From: Litoreibacter halocynthiae
Lineage (GTDB): Bacteria; Pseudomonadota; Alphaproteobacteria; Rhodobacterales; Rhodobacteraceae
Direction: 5' to 3'
Length of the DNA: 64,000 nucleotides
NCBI RefSeq assembly: GCF_004365635.1
Contig: NZ_SOBH01000002.1
Location: 372,001-436,000, forward strand
The notes under the pieces were generated by a model. It was not told the DNA's origin. It searched no databases and saw only the letters and a list, made by a program, of their open reading frames with translations. Position 1 is the stretch's first letter, and every line of letters starts with the position of its first letter. Position numbers and translations under genes: made by a program. This document shows positions 44,262 to 53,533 of the stretch, piece by piece.

Positions 44262-44825
44262 ATGCCCAAGATTAACGGAAACGAAATCCGAGGTGGCAAT
44301 GTATTGGAGCATAACGGCGGCCTCTGGGTCGCTGTGAAAGTGGACCATGTTAAGCCCGGTAAAGGCGGCGCTTTTGCTCAAGTAGAGATGAAAAACCTGC
44401 GCAACGGCTCGAAATTGAACGAGCGTTTTCGCAGCGCCGACAAGGTAGAGCGCGTCCGGCTGGAGCAAAAAGACCAGCAGTTTCTATATGAAACCGACGG
44501 CATGCTGACCTTCATGGACACCGAAACCTATGAGCAGATCGAACTGCCAGCTGACCTGCTGGGCGACCGCCGCCCCTTCCTGCAAGACGGTATGATTGCC
44601 GTGGTCGAATTCCACGAAGCCGAAGCGTTGAACGCGTCCCTGCCCCAGAAAGTCACCTGCAAGGTCGTCGAGACCGAACCTGTGATCAAAGGTCAGACCG
44701 CGTCCAAAAGCTTCAAGCCAGCCGTTCTGGACAACGGCGTGCGCATCATGGTGCCACCGTTTGTGGGCGTTGACGAAGATATTATCGTCGACACCGAGTC
44801 GATGGAATATTCCGAGCGCGCCTAA
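44262..44825 (+). CDS. efp: Elongation factor P
   Basis: A 187-residue translation factor that rescues ribosomes stalled at polyproline. The three-domain sequence starts [20 protein letters not shown]; the tip loop VKPGKGGAF has Lys34, the residue modified by EpmA-type lysylation in many bacteria. The C-terminus has [17 protein letters not shown]...[16 protein letters not shown] precedes the ATG at 44262. Confidence 0.97.
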   Translation: MPKINGNEIRGGNVLEHNGGLWVAVKVDHVKPGKGGAFAQVEMKNLRNGSKLNERFRSADKVERVRLEQKDQQFLYETDGMLTFMDTETYEQIELPADLLGDRRPFLQDGMIAVVEFHEAEALNASLPQKVTCKVVETEPVIKGQTASKSFKPAVLDNGVRIMVPPFVGVDEDIIVDTESMEYSERA

Positions 44826-44829
44826 GCGT

Positions 44830-45687
44830 TTAGACGGCGATCCACCGATCCGGAAGAATATCCCGATTGGCCAGTTTGGGATCGTTGAACCAATGCGCAG
44901 GCCCGACCACACGTGCGTCCGGCCTGCGATCCAGCCAGCCACCCCACCACGAAAAGGTGGAGTTGGCGATCACATGATCCGAGCAGCACGACATAAGCCG
45001 CAAGTCCTCATAATGCTTGTCAGGGCCGTTATGGCCCACGGCAGTCATGTCGTAAGGCAATTTCAGGTTGTCACGCACCCAAACGGGATCGTCGGAGAAG
45101 ACGAACACCTTCAGGTTGCGTCCCCCTTCCGACAGCCGCTCTAATGCCCGCAGATAATAGGCCTCGTCACACGTGGCATAAGTCGCGTTAGACTTCGGCG
45201 AGCCGAGATAATCCCCCCGACGCATGTGCAGCGAAACTGTATGGCCCGCGTTGGCGATGCGCTCGGCATAGTCGGCATTTTGGGTGTCTGGTGGCGTGAT
45301 GATCCGCAACTCGTCACCAAGCTTGTCCATCACGTCTGCAAAATAGCGTTCGGACTGGAAGTACCCGTGCAGATAGGTGCCGTCGGGCGCGTTGGCGATG
45401 CGGTCCTGATAGCCCAGACCCTTCTCGCGCATGAATTTCGGATTCCGCCCGAACGCGCGCCATAGGGCGTAATTGACAGGTTTGTCTTTGGCTGGCGGAA
45501 GCTCGGACGGCTCTGCAATGCGGGCGTTTATGTTGAAATGGTCCAGCGCGAAGGCCCAATGCGAGCCCGGCGGAGCAAGGCGGGCGTCAAGTACAAGCTC
45601 AGTCCCCAGTCGCAGCGACACAGCCCGCGCGGCGGCGTATTGGAACAACTGGTTACCCAAGCCACCGAAAATTCTGCTGTAGATCAT
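44830..45687 (-). CDS. GT11 alpha-1,2-fucosyltransferase-like glycosyltransferase
   Basis: A 285-residue protein with the GT11 hallmarks: N-terminal GGLGNQLFQYAAA and the nucleotide-sugar motif HMRRGDYLG (about residues 150-158), plus SCCSDHVIANSTFSWWGGWL near the C-terminus. It likely transfers fucose, or a related 6-deoxyhexose or galactose, in alpha-1,2 linkage to a surface glycan. Divergent from an FkbM methyltransferase gene, next to a GT10-type gene. Confidence 0.92.
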   Translation of the reverse strand: MIYSRIFGGLGNQLFQYAAARAVSLRLGTELVLDARLAPPGSHWAFALDHFNINARIAEPSELPPAKDKPVNYALWRAFGRNPKFMREKGLGYQDRIANAPDGTYLHGYFQSERYFADVMDKLGDELRIITPPDTQNADYAERIANAGHTVSLHMRRGDYLGSPKSNATYATCDEAYYLRALERLSEGGRNLKVFVFSDDPVWVRDNLKLPYDMTAVGHNGPDKHYEDLRLMSCCSDHVIANSTFSWWGGWLDRRPDARVVGPAHWFNDPKLANRDILPDRWIAV

Positions 45688-45777
45688 ATCCCGCCCCTAC
45701 TGCTGCAAGGCTTGCCCTGCCCGACCGCGTTTGTCATAGCTATGCGACCCAATAGCCCAATTGCGAACGGACCTGAA

Positions 45778-46431
45778 ATGCGAATTTCCCTCAAGCACTG
45801 GCTTCGCCTGCGCCGCGACCCTTGGCGCAAGATTTTCTATGACGCCTACCGTCAATGGAAACGCGACAAGATGGAGGCCAAGCGTTACGTGTTCAAGGGC
45901 CTGAATGCCGACAGTGTTGTGTTCGACGTTGGCGGGTTCGAGGGGAACTGGGCACAGGATATCTATGATCGGTACGGATCAACCATCCATGTGTTCGAGC
46001 CGCATCCAACCTTTGCAGCCGCACTTGAAAAGCGGTTTGCGGAAAACCCAAAGATTGTGGTTCACGCCTTTGCATTGGGCAGTGAGGCGGGCCAATTGCA
46101 CTTGTCAGATGACGGGGATGCGTCCTCGGCGGTGAACGATGTTGCGGGCTCTGTGTCCGGCGAAGTGCGCCCTGTGGCCGAGTTCATGAAAGAGTTTGAG
46201 CCGCCAATGATTGACCTGATGAAGATCAACATCGAAGGCGGAGAATACGATCTACTGCCAGCGCTTGCAGCGTCCGGCGATCTGGGTCGGTTCGGGATCG
46301 TTCAGGTCCAATTCCACCAGTTTCGCGAAAGCGACGGGGCTTTGCGTGACACTGTGCGTGCCGAATTGGCAAAAACGCACTCGGAGAAATGGTGTTATCC
46401 GTTTGTCTGGGAAGAATGGCACCGAACCTAA
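45778..46431 (+). CDS. FkbM-family methyltransferase
   Basis: A 217-residue SAM methyltransferase: motif I VVFDVGGFEGNWA, FEPHP, and the FkbM motif IDLMKINIEGGEYDLLPAL. FkbM enzymes O-methylate sugars or polyketides; here, between two fucosyltransferase-like genes, glycan methylation is likely. The start at 45778 (MRISLKHW) is chosen for its position shortly before motif I; 45742 is possible. The end overlaps the GT10-type gene (convergent) by four bases. Confidence 0.88.
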   Translation: MRISLKHWLRLRRDPWRKIFYDAYRQWKRDKMEAKRYVFKGLNADSVVFDVGGFEGNWAQDIYDRYGSTIHVFEPHPTFAAALEKRFAENPKIVVHAFALGSEAGQLHLSDDGDASSAVNDVAGSVSGEVRPVAEFMKEFEPPMIDLMKINIEGGEYDLLPALAASGDLGRFGIVQVQFHQFRESDGALRDTVRAELAKTHSEKWCYPFVWEEWHRT

Positions 46432-47309
46432 TCGTAAGTGCACGGTCTTCCGCTTTGCACGGTGAGTGCCGCGCGTCGAAGATAATCGGCATAAAACCTC
46501 GCGCGTGCCGCATTTTCCGTTATGGCTGCCCTGCGCGCCGCGTAGTCTTCCACACTGACGCGCTGTAGGGCGTCGCGTATCTCAGCCTCGGACTGGCAGA
46601 TCATCATGCCTGCGGGGTTGAAGAAGGTCTCGATATTCGGGCATCCCCAATAGATCGGAACTGTTTCGCACAGTGCGGCGTCGACCATCTTTTCGGTAAA
46701 ATAATCCCGCTCGCGAATATTCTCGATGACCACCGAATACCGATACGGCGCCAAGCCATCTTGTTTACGCTCAAACGGCTTGTAGCCCCGCCCCATCACA
46801 TCGACTTCAAGAGCGGCCTCGCGAACATGATCCACGATTTGATGACGTAGCTTGTGCCCTTCCAGATCGCGTTTGGCGGATGCGATCAGGGACGTCATTC
46901 GGGTTTTGTCGACCACGATGCTGTCAATATCGTCAATGAAGGTAAAGCCGAACACGTAGTGCAAAGCGTTTGGCGCGCCTGCCAGCAGGTCTTTGTTCTT
47001 CGTCAGAATGTGGTGGAACCGCCAACGCATCCGCCTTGCATTCTTTAGGTGGTGGCCGTGAACGACATCAGGCTCCACGATCATCACCGATACCTTTGCC
47101 CTGACACCCGGCCATGGCAGATAGAACATCGGCTTGCGCGGGAAGGTGATCAGGTGATCATCAGGTCCCAGATCAGAAACCGTGCCTTGGGACAGGCGAT
47201 CAGGGCGACCAAGCGGCCAGACCAGATCATCCAAAGACATTTTCGCGATACCCAAGGTTGGCCAGCAGCCATAGGGCACCACCGCAACGGCTGAAACAGC
47301 GCCGGTCAT
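46428..47309 (-). CDS. GT10 fucosyltransferase-like protein
   Basis: A 293-residue protein whose C-terminal half contains YSVVIENIRERDYFTEKMVD...VPIYWGCPNIETFF, the signature of alpha-1,3/4-fucosyltransferases (E-N-x(4)-D-Y-x-T-E-K and P-I-Y-W-G). It probably uses GDP-fucose on a surface oligosaccharide. Start at 47309 (MTGAVSAVAVVPYG); the longer frame overlaps the rhomboid gene. Part of a GT11-FkbM-GT10 glycan group. Confidence 0.88.
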   Translation of the reverse strand: MTGAVSAVAVVPYGCWPTLGIAKMSLDDLVWPLGRPDRLSQGTVSDLGPDDHLITFPRKPMFYLPWPGVRAKVSVMIVEPDVVHGHHLKNARRMRWRFHHILTKNKDLLAGAPNALHYVFGFTFIDDIDSIVVDKTRMTSLIASAKRDLEGHKLRHQIVDHVREAALEVDVMGRGYKPFERKQDGLAPYRYSVVIENIRERDYFTEKMVDAALCETVPIYWGCPNIETFFNPAGMMICQSEAEIRDALQRVSVEDYAARRAAITENAARARFYADYLRRAALTVQSGRPCTYD

Positions 47310-48046
47310 TTGCGTCGCGTCACAAGTGGAAGGGTTGACTTGTATTTCGCCTCCGGATGCGGCGGATGGCCTTCCGTGGCCTGCCAGTAGGCCGCCCCGC
47401 CCCGCTTGAGCCATAGCGGCAGACACAGCAACAAGCCGATCAGGAAGCCGCCTGCATGCGCCCAGTAGGCGACGCCCACTCCGTCACCGCCCAAGTTCAC
47501 CACGCCATTGAAAAGCTGCAAGGCAAACCAGACCCCAAGCATGACCCATGCCGGCACCGGAAAGATTTTGAAGAAGATCACAAATATCAGAATGATATCG
47601 ACCCGAGCCCGTGGAAACAGCAGCAAATAGCCACCCATCACCCCTGCAATCGCACCCGACGCTCCGACGACAGGAACCTGACTACTTGGGTCCGCTAACA
47701 ACTGCCCGATATCTGCGCCGATACCAGCCGCAAGGTAGAACAAGGCAAATCCGACATGCCCCATTTGGTCTTCCAGATTGTCGCCAAAAATCCAAAGAAA
47801 CAGCATGTTACCAGCAAGATGCATCAATCCGCCATGCAGGAACATCGAAGTCAGCAAAGTATGCGTTTTTGCGCCTGAACTCACTTCAAACGGCTGCATA
47901 CCCCACGTCTGGAAGAATGCGCCCAAGACGGGTTCATCGTTAAACAACGGCCAATAGCTGGCAAAGATCACGACGTTTAGCGCGATCAGCGCATAGGTCA
48001 CATATGGCGTGCGTTCCGACGGGTTGTGGTCACGGATTGGAAACAT
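47306..48046 (-). CDS. Rhomboid-family intramembrane serine protease
   Basis: A 246-residue protein with six or seven membrane helices. Catalytic Ser lies in VVGASGAIAGVMGGY (GxSG) and catalytic His in YWAHAGGFLIGLL; the L1 loop has LHGGLMHLAGNMLFLWIFGDNLE. It cleaves transmembrane substrates. The start at 48046 (MFPIRDHNPS) is the family N-terminus. Overlaps the GT10-type gene start by four bases, so they may be co-transcribed. Confidence 0.93.
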   Translation of the reverse strand: MFPIRDHNPSERTPYVTYALIALNVVIFASYWPLFNDEPVLGAFFQTWGMQPFEVSSGAKTHTLLTSMFLHGGLMHLAGNMLFLWIFGDNLEDQMGHVGFALFYLAAGIGADIGQLLADPSSQVPVVGASGAIAGVMGGYLLLFPRARVDIILIFVIFFKIFPVPAWVMLGVWFALQLFNGVVNLGGDGVGVAYWAHAGGFLIGLLLCLPLWLKRGGAAYWQATEGHPPHPEAKYKSTLPLVTRRK

Positions 48047-48077
48047 GACGCGACGCTGACGGATTGAACGAGGAGGG

Positions 48078-51000
48078 TCAAGCGCCCACCTCGGCCAACA
48101 ATGCCGCATTGCCACCAGACGCGGTGGTGTCGATGCAAACATGCCGTTCAGCCAGCGTGTCGCATGGGCGCGGCACCTCTGTGATCAGCTGCAAAATCGG
48201 ACCATCGCGGCTTGCCAATACCTGTCTTACATCGCGCGCAGTCTCGGTATCTCCCCACCACAAGGCACCTGCAATATCGCCAGCGGAGGCCACATCTTTG
48301 ACTTCCCCGTGCAAGCCGATCCCGCCAGCTGTCGCGATTGCCTTGAGTTGTGCCGCATGATCCGGCCCCAAACATAGGAACGGGGCCCGTGGTGCCATAG
48401 ACAGGCGGTTGGTCTCGCCGGTTGGCCCTGGCATATCTAGGGTGTCTGGCAGTGCTGGTGCGCCGTTGCTTCGGGTGAATTTGGTCAGGTAAAGCGGGCC
48501 TCCGGCCTTGGGGCCTGTTCCGGACAACCCTTCACCGCCAAACGGCTGGGAGCCTACAACCGCGCCAATCTGGTTGCGGTTTACGTAGACATTGCCCGCG
48601 TGAACACGGTCGACCACAGATTGCACACGGTCATCGATGCGTGAGTGAAGGCCGAACGTGAGCCCGTAGCCTGTGGCATTGATCTGGTCGATTACATCAT
48701 CAAGTTGATGCGCCTTGAACGTCGCCACATGAAGAACAGGGCCGAAAATCTCCTCTTTCATCTGCGCGATGCCGTCCACCCGCAGCATCGTCGGGGCGAT
48801 GAAAGTGCCGTTAGACGGCGTTTCTAATTCGTGAAGCACCCGCCCCTCTGCGCGCGCAGCCTCGATATATCCGGCAATCTTGTCACGGGCAGCTGCGTCA
48901 ATGATGGGGCCGACATCGGTGCTGACATCCCACGGATCGCCCACCTGCAGCGCGTCCATTGCCCCGCGCACCATCTCTATCAGACCCTCGGCCACGTCCT
49001 CTTGAACATAAACGCAGCGAAGCGCCGAACAGCGCTGACCCGCCGACTGGAAAGCCGACGCAACGATGTCGCGCGTGACCTGCTCTGGTAGTGCTGTGCT
49101 GTCCACGATCATCGCGTTCAGACCGCCAGTTTCCGCGATTAGCGGAGCGGCGGCATTTCCATGTTGCGCAAGGCTTTGGTGAATGCGCATCGCAGTCGCT
49201 GTCGATCCGGTAAAGCAAACGCCATCCACCAGTTGCTGCGATGTTAGTGCCGCCCCGACGTCACCCCCGCCCGGTAGCAATTGAAGCGCCTCTTGCGGCA
49301 CGCCCGCCTCGTGAAGGAGCGATGTCGCCAAATGGGCGATGAGCGGAGTTTGCTCGGCGGGTTTGGCCAGCACAGCGTTGCCCGCGGCCAACGCGGCGGC
49401 GATTTGGCCAGTGAAGATTGCCAGCGGGAAGTTCCATGGCGAGATGCACACAAAGCGGCCGCGTGCCTCGCCCGTCAGCTTGCCAGCCTCGCCTGCATAG
49501 TATCGCAGGAAATCGACGGCTTCGCGCACCTCGCCGATGCAATCGGGCATTGTCTTTCCAGCTTCGCGGGCCAGGAGCGCGAAGATCTGGCCGATATTGG
49601 CTTCATACAGGTCGGCGGCTTTCAGCAGCACCGCGGCGCGATCGGTTGCGGGCGCGCTCCATGGTTGCGCGACTTTCACCGCTGCGGCGGCGTCCTCGGC
49701 GGAGGCGAGGTTCACGGTGCCGACCTGATCTTCCGGCGTTGCGGGGCCGTGAATGTTGCGTTGGTCTGTCCCTGCTTTGGTCGACACGACCAATGGTGCA
49801 GCCTTGCTCTGGCCCTCACGGAATTTGTTGCGGGCGGTGTTGATTTCACCCATGTCGCGAGGATCGGACCAGTCCCAACCTTGCGAGTTCTTCCGTCCCG
49901 GAAAGATGTCGCAGGGCAAGGTCACAGCCGGGAATGTCAGCCCTTGAATTTCCTCGAACGGATCAGAGGCCACCACAGAGGCCGGAACATCCTCGTCAAC
50001 GATCTGGTTCACGAACGAACTGTTCGCACCGTTTTCCAACAACCTGCGTACCAGATAGGCCAGCAAATCACGGTGTGCGCCCACTGGAGCGTAAATCCGG
50101 CAGCGGGTCTTTTCGCGACGCAGGACAATGTCGTGCAAACGCTCGCCCATCCCGTGGAGGCGCTGGAATTCGAAGGCGTTTTTGTCACTTGCCATAACCA
50201 GAATCGCGGCAACGGTGTGCGCGTTATGTGTGGCGAATTGCGGATAAATGCGATCCGTCAAACCCAGCAGCTTGCGTGCGTTAGCGATGTAGGACACATC
50301 CGTCGCCTGCTTGTGGGTGAAAACGGGAAAACCGTTAAGGCCCATGACCTGCGCGCGCTTGATCTCCGTATCCCAATACGCGCCTTTAACGAGGCGCACC
50401 ATAATGCGCCGGTCAAGACGGGTCGCCAGCGCATATAGCCAGTCGATCACAAAGCTCGCACGCGGGCCGTAGGCTTGCACAACAACGCCGAAACCGTCCC
50501 AACCCTGCAAGGCTTCATCGGAAAGTGCCGCCTCGATCACGTCAAGCGACAGATCAAGGCGATCCGCCTCCTCCGCGTCAATGTTGAGGCCAACACCGCC
50601 CTTGGCTGCCAAACGGCAAAGCTGCGACAGACGTGGCACCAAAACCTGCATCACCCCATCTTTTTGTGGCGCTTCGTACCGTGGAAATAGCGCAGAGAGT
50701 TTTACCGATATGCCGGGGTTGGAACGGATATCACCATATGTTGCGGCTTTGGTGATCGCTTCGATGGCATTGTGATAGGCATCGAAATACCCCATTGCAT
50801 CCGCGTCGGTCCGCGCGGCTTCGCCGAGCATGTCGTAAGAATAGGTATAGCCCTCGCCCTGACGGGTTTCTGCGCGGGTCATCGCCTTGGAAATGGTTTC
50901 CCCCAGTACAAACTGCCGACCCATTTCCTTCATTGCGCGCGCCACAGCAGTGCGGATCACCGGCTCGCCCAATCGCTTGACCATTCCGCGCACCTGCCCT

Positions 51001-51425
51001 GCGATCCCGCGCGTATCCTCTTCAAGCACCTTGCCTGTGAGCATCAACGCCCATGTCGAGGCATTTACCAAAGGCGAGGCGGAATGGCCCAAGTGACGCC
51101 CCCAATCAGACGGTGCGATCTTGTCTTCGATCAGGGCATCCATGGTGTCCGCATCTGGGACGCGCAACAGTGCTTCCGCGAGGCACATTAGTGCCACGCC
51201 TTCATCGGTGGAAAGCCCGTACTCAGCGAGGAAAACCTCCATCAACCCCGGTTTTTCGGAGCTGCGGATTTTCTCGACAAGCTGCGTGCCCGATGCCGCG
51301 ATCCGGTCGCGATCAGCCTGCGACAGGTTCGCCGTGAGGACCAGTTGGTCCAATACGTCGCGTTCGTTTGGAAGCATATGCGCCCGCATTTCGCGGCGTA
51401 GATCAACGGCAGTTTCAAGGGTCAT
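48078..51425 (-). CDS. putA: Bifunctional proline dehydrogenase / glutamate-semialdehyde dehydrogenase
   Basis: An 1115-residue protein that converts proline to glutamate. The N-terminal helical part is followed by a FAD-barrel PRODH domain (about residues 150-480: GYTYSYDMLGEAARTDADA, RLVKGAYWDTEIKRAQ) and an ALDH domain (about 550-1020: ETGGLNAMIVDSTALPEQV, SAGQRCSALRCVYVQ with the catalytic Cys, and MKEEIFGPVLHV). There is no ribbon-helix-helix DNA-binding domain, so it does not regulate itself; the divergent Lrp-type gene does that. Confidence 0.97.
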   Translation of the reverse strand: MTLETAVDLRREMRAHMLPNERDVLDQLVLTANLSQADRDRIAASGTQLVEKIRSSEKPGLMEVFLAEYGLSTDEGVALMCLAEALLRVPDADTMDALIEDKIAPSDWGRHLGHSASPLVNASTWALMLTGKVLEEDTRGIAGQVRGMVKRLGEPVIRTAVARAMKEMGRQFVLGETISKAMTRAETRQGEGYTYSYDMLGEAARTDADAMGYFDAYHNAIEAITKAATYGDIRSNPGISVKLSALFPRYEAPQKDGVMQVLVPRLSQLCRLAAKGGVGLNIDAEEADRLDLSLDVIEAALSDEALQGWDGFGVVVQAYGPRASFVIDWLYALATRLDRRIMVRLVKGAYWDTEIKRAQVMGLNGFPVFTHKQATDVSYIANARKLLGLTDRIYPQFATHNAHTVAAILVMASDKNAFEFQRLHGMGERLHDIVLRREKTRCRIYAPVGAHRDLLAYLVRRLLENGANSSFVNQIVDEDVPASVVASDPFEEIQGLTFPAVTLPCDIFPGRKNSQGWDWSDPRDMGEINTARNKFREGQSKAAPLVVSTKAGTDQRNIHGPATPEDQVGTVNLASAEDAAAAVKVAQPWSAPATDRAAVLLKAADLYEANIGQIFALLAREAGKTMPDCIGEVREAVDFLRYYAGEAGKLTGEARGRFVCISPWNFPLAIFTGQIAAALAAGNAVLAKPAEQTPLIAHLATSLLHEAGVPQEALQLLPGGGDVGAALTSQQLVDGVCFTGSTATAMRIHQSLAQHGNAAAPLIAETGGLNAMIVDSTALPEQVTRDIVASAFQSAGQRCSALRCVYVQEDVAEGLIEMVRGAMDALQVGDPWDVSTDVGPIIDAAARDKIAGYIEAARAEGRVLHELETPSNGTFIAPTMLRVDGIAQMKEEIFGPVLHVATFKAHQLDDVIDQINATGYGLTFGLHSRIDDRVQSVVDRVHAGNVYVNRNQIGAVVGSQPFGGEGLSGTGPKAGGPLYLTKFTRSNGAPALPDTLDMPGPTGETNRLSMAPRAPFLCLGPDHAAQLKAIATAGGIGLHGEVKDVASAGDIAGALWWGDTETARDVRQVLASRDGPILQLITEVPRPCDTLAERHVCIDTTASGGNAALLAEVGA

Positions 51426-51542
51426 TGCGGAGTCCTCCCAACAGGCTATTTAACAAGCTTACGCGCCCTATTGCAAAAATGAACCCCGTCCTTCAGATTT
51501 AGAATAGATTCTGTCCCGTAGATTCGAGAAATTTCAGGCAAA
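51426..51542. promoter_or_regulatory. putA-putR divergent promoter region
   Basis: A 117-base AT-rich region between the divergent genes. AGAAT-AG-ATTCT at 51501-51512 is a perfect short palindrome of the AT-rich type bound by Lrp/PutR proteins, and TATTTAAC near 51448 is another possible contact. Proline-responsive activation of putA by PutR is the known behaviour of the family. Confidence 0.5.
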
Positions 51543-51998
51543 ATGACTGACGAATTAGACACCTACGACACCGCCATACTAAAAGCCGTATCCGCCAATG
51601 GCAGAATTACGGTCACAGATCTGGCAGAGCGTATAAATCTATCCAAATCGCCAACCCAAACGCGGCTGCGGCGGCTCGAGAAAGCCGGATATATCAGAGG
51701 CTATACCGCCCAGCTCAATCCGATCAAGCTCGGGCTAGCGCATATCGCTTTTGTCGAGGTCAAGCTCGACGACACCCGCGAGAAGGCATTGAAAGCGTTT
51801 AACGAAGCGGTCTTGTTGGTGCCCGAGATCGAGCAATGCCACATGATCGCGGGGAAGTTTGACTATCTATTGAAGGTCCGCACATCGGACATGCAGACCT
51901 ATCGCCGCATTTTGGGCGAGCGCGTGAGCGCGTTGCCCCATGTCGCCCACACCTCCACCCATGTGGTCATGGAGGCGGTGAAGGAGGAGGCGATCTAA
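51543..51998 (+). CDS. putR: Lrp/AsnC-family proline regulator PutR
   Basis: A 151-residue Lrp-type regulator: helix-turn-helix [30 protein letters not shown] (about residues 22-51) and a RAM ligand-binding domain ([11 protein letters not shown]...[21 protein letters not shown]). Divergence from putA and the [13 protein letters not shown] recognition helix match PutR of Alphaproteobacteria, which activates putA with proline. Confidence 0.92.
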   Translation: MTDELDTYDTAILKAVSANGRITVTDLAERINLSKSPTQTRLRRLEKAGYIRGYTAQLNPIKLGLAHIAFVEVKLDDTREKALKAFNEAVLLVPEIEQCHMIAGKFDYLLKVRTSDMQTYRRILGERVSALPHVAHTSTHVVMEAVKEEAI

Positions 51999-52063
51999 GG
52001 CGCGCTCTTTACTTCCCCGCCCTTTCGCGGCACCTCGGTCAGACGGCTGATCGGAGAGACCAA

Positions 52064-53530
52064 GTGACCAAGGCAATCATGATACAAGGCGCAGGCTCCA
52101 ACGTCGGCAAGTCGATGGTTGTTGCGGGGCTGTGTCGCCTGTTCACAAAGCGCGGCCTCACGGTACGCCCCTTCAAGCCCCAGAACATGTCGAACAACGC
52201 GGCCGTGACATCGGATGGCGGCGAAATCGGGCGTGCGCAGGCGTTGCAGGCCTTGGCCTGCGGGGTTGCGCCGCACACGGATATGAACCCCGTCCTTCTG
52301 AAGCCAGAAAGCGATGTCGGGGCGCAGGTGATCGTTCACGGAAAGCGGTTCGCCACGTTGAAAGCACGCGACTACGCGAAAGCCAAACCCGAGTTATTGG
52401 CAAAGACCTTAGAGAGTTTTCATCGCCTTGCGGAAAGCGTCGATCTGATCATCATCGAAGGGGCGGGCAGCCCTGCCGAGATCAATCTGCGCAAAGGCGA
52501 CATTGCGAATATGGGCTTCGCGGAGGCCGCAAATGTCCCCGTAATCCTGGTCGGTGACATCGACCGTGGTGGCGTCATTGCGCAGATCGTCGGGACGCAT
52601 TGCGTATTGCCGGAAAGTGACCGGTGCCGGATTAAAGCCTTCATGATCAATAAATTTCGGGGCGACGTCACCCTGTTTGATGAAGGTATGAGTGAGATCA
52701 CGGATCGCACCGATTGGGCACCGCTTGGGGTGTTGCCGTGGTTTTCAGACGCGTGGCGACTTCCTGCAGAGGATGTGATGGACGTCACCTCTACGGCGCG
52801 GGCCGGTGATGTGTTGAAGATCGCAGTTCCCAAGCTGTCTCGCATCGCGAATTTTGACGACCTCGACCCGTTGGCAATGGAACCCGGAGTGTCGGTCGAA
52901 ATTATCGAACCGGGTCGCCCCCTCCCCGCAGATGCGGATTTGGTTCTTATTCCCGGGTCAAAGTCGACCATCGGCGATCTGGCCTTCCTTCGTGCTCAGG
53001 GATGGGACATCGACATCCTTGCCCATGTGCGACGAGGTGGGCATGTGCTTGGCATCTGCGGCGGGTATCAAATGCTGGGACACACGGTGTCCGATCCGGA
53101 CGGCATCGAGGGTGCAAATGGGTCTGTTCCGGGCTTGGGATTGCTGGATGTCGAAACCACCATGGCCCCACTAAAAAGACTGGCTGACGTGCAGGGTGTT
53201 CACTTAGCCTCTGGTGCGGCAATCACCGGATATGAGATACATATTGGGTCGACAACTGGTACTGACACCGACCGGCCATGGCTTCAGATCGAAGGAGCAT
53301 CAGCTGGCGCGTCCTCCCAAGACGGCAAAGTCCAAGGATGCTACATCCACGGCTTGTTTACTTCAGATGCGTTCCGGCGCAGCTATCTGGAAAAACTGGG
53401 TGGCACCTCTCAGGTCAACGACTATGGCGCATCCGTCGAGACTGCATTGGATGCGCTTTCCGACCATCTGGAAGCACATCTGGATATAGCAAAACTGTTC
53501 GAACTGGCGGAAGAGGTCGAACCCACCTAG
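52064..53530 (+). CDS. cobQ: Cobyric acid synthase
   Basis: A 488-residue glutamine amidotransferase that amidates the corrin ring in cobalamin synthesis. N-terminal nucleotide-binding [20 protein letters not shown] and [13 protein letters not shown], then the class I GATase domain with the nucleophile in [13 protein letters not shown] start at 52064 behind GGAGAG. Stands alone, with no riboswitch seen in the 65-base gap. Confidence 0.96.
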   Translation: MTKAIMIQGAGSNVGKSMVVAGLCRLFTKRGLTVRPFKPQNMSNNAAVTSDGGEIGRAQALQALACGVAPHTDMNPVLLKPESDVGAQVIVHGKRFATLKARDYAKAKPELLAKTLESFHRLAESVDLIIIEGAGSPAEINLRKGDIANMGFAEAANVPVILVGDIDRGGVIAQIVGTHCVLPESDRCRIKAFMINKFRGDVTLFDEGMSEITDRTDWAPLGVLPWFSDAWRLPAEDVMDVTSTARAGDVLKIAVPKLSRIANFDDLDPLAMEPGVSVEIIEPGRPLPADADLVLIPGSKSTIGDLAFLRAQGWDIDILAHVRRGGHVLGICGGYQMLGHTVSDPDGIEGANGSVPGLGLLDVETTMAPLKRLADVQGVHLASGAAITGYEIHIGSTTGTDTDRPWLQIEGASAGASSQDGKVQGCYIHGLFTSDAFRRSYLEKLGGTSQVNDYGASVETALDALSDHLEAHLDIAKLFELAEEVEPT

Positions 53531-53533
53531 GCG

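Noticed and set aside
49281-50438. 385-codon plus-strand frame
   Set aside because: Antisense to putA; no RBS or domain.
52000-52063. Cobalamin riboswitch upstream of cobQ
   Set aside because: Only 65 bases between putR and cobQ; no B12-box or space for the aptamer.
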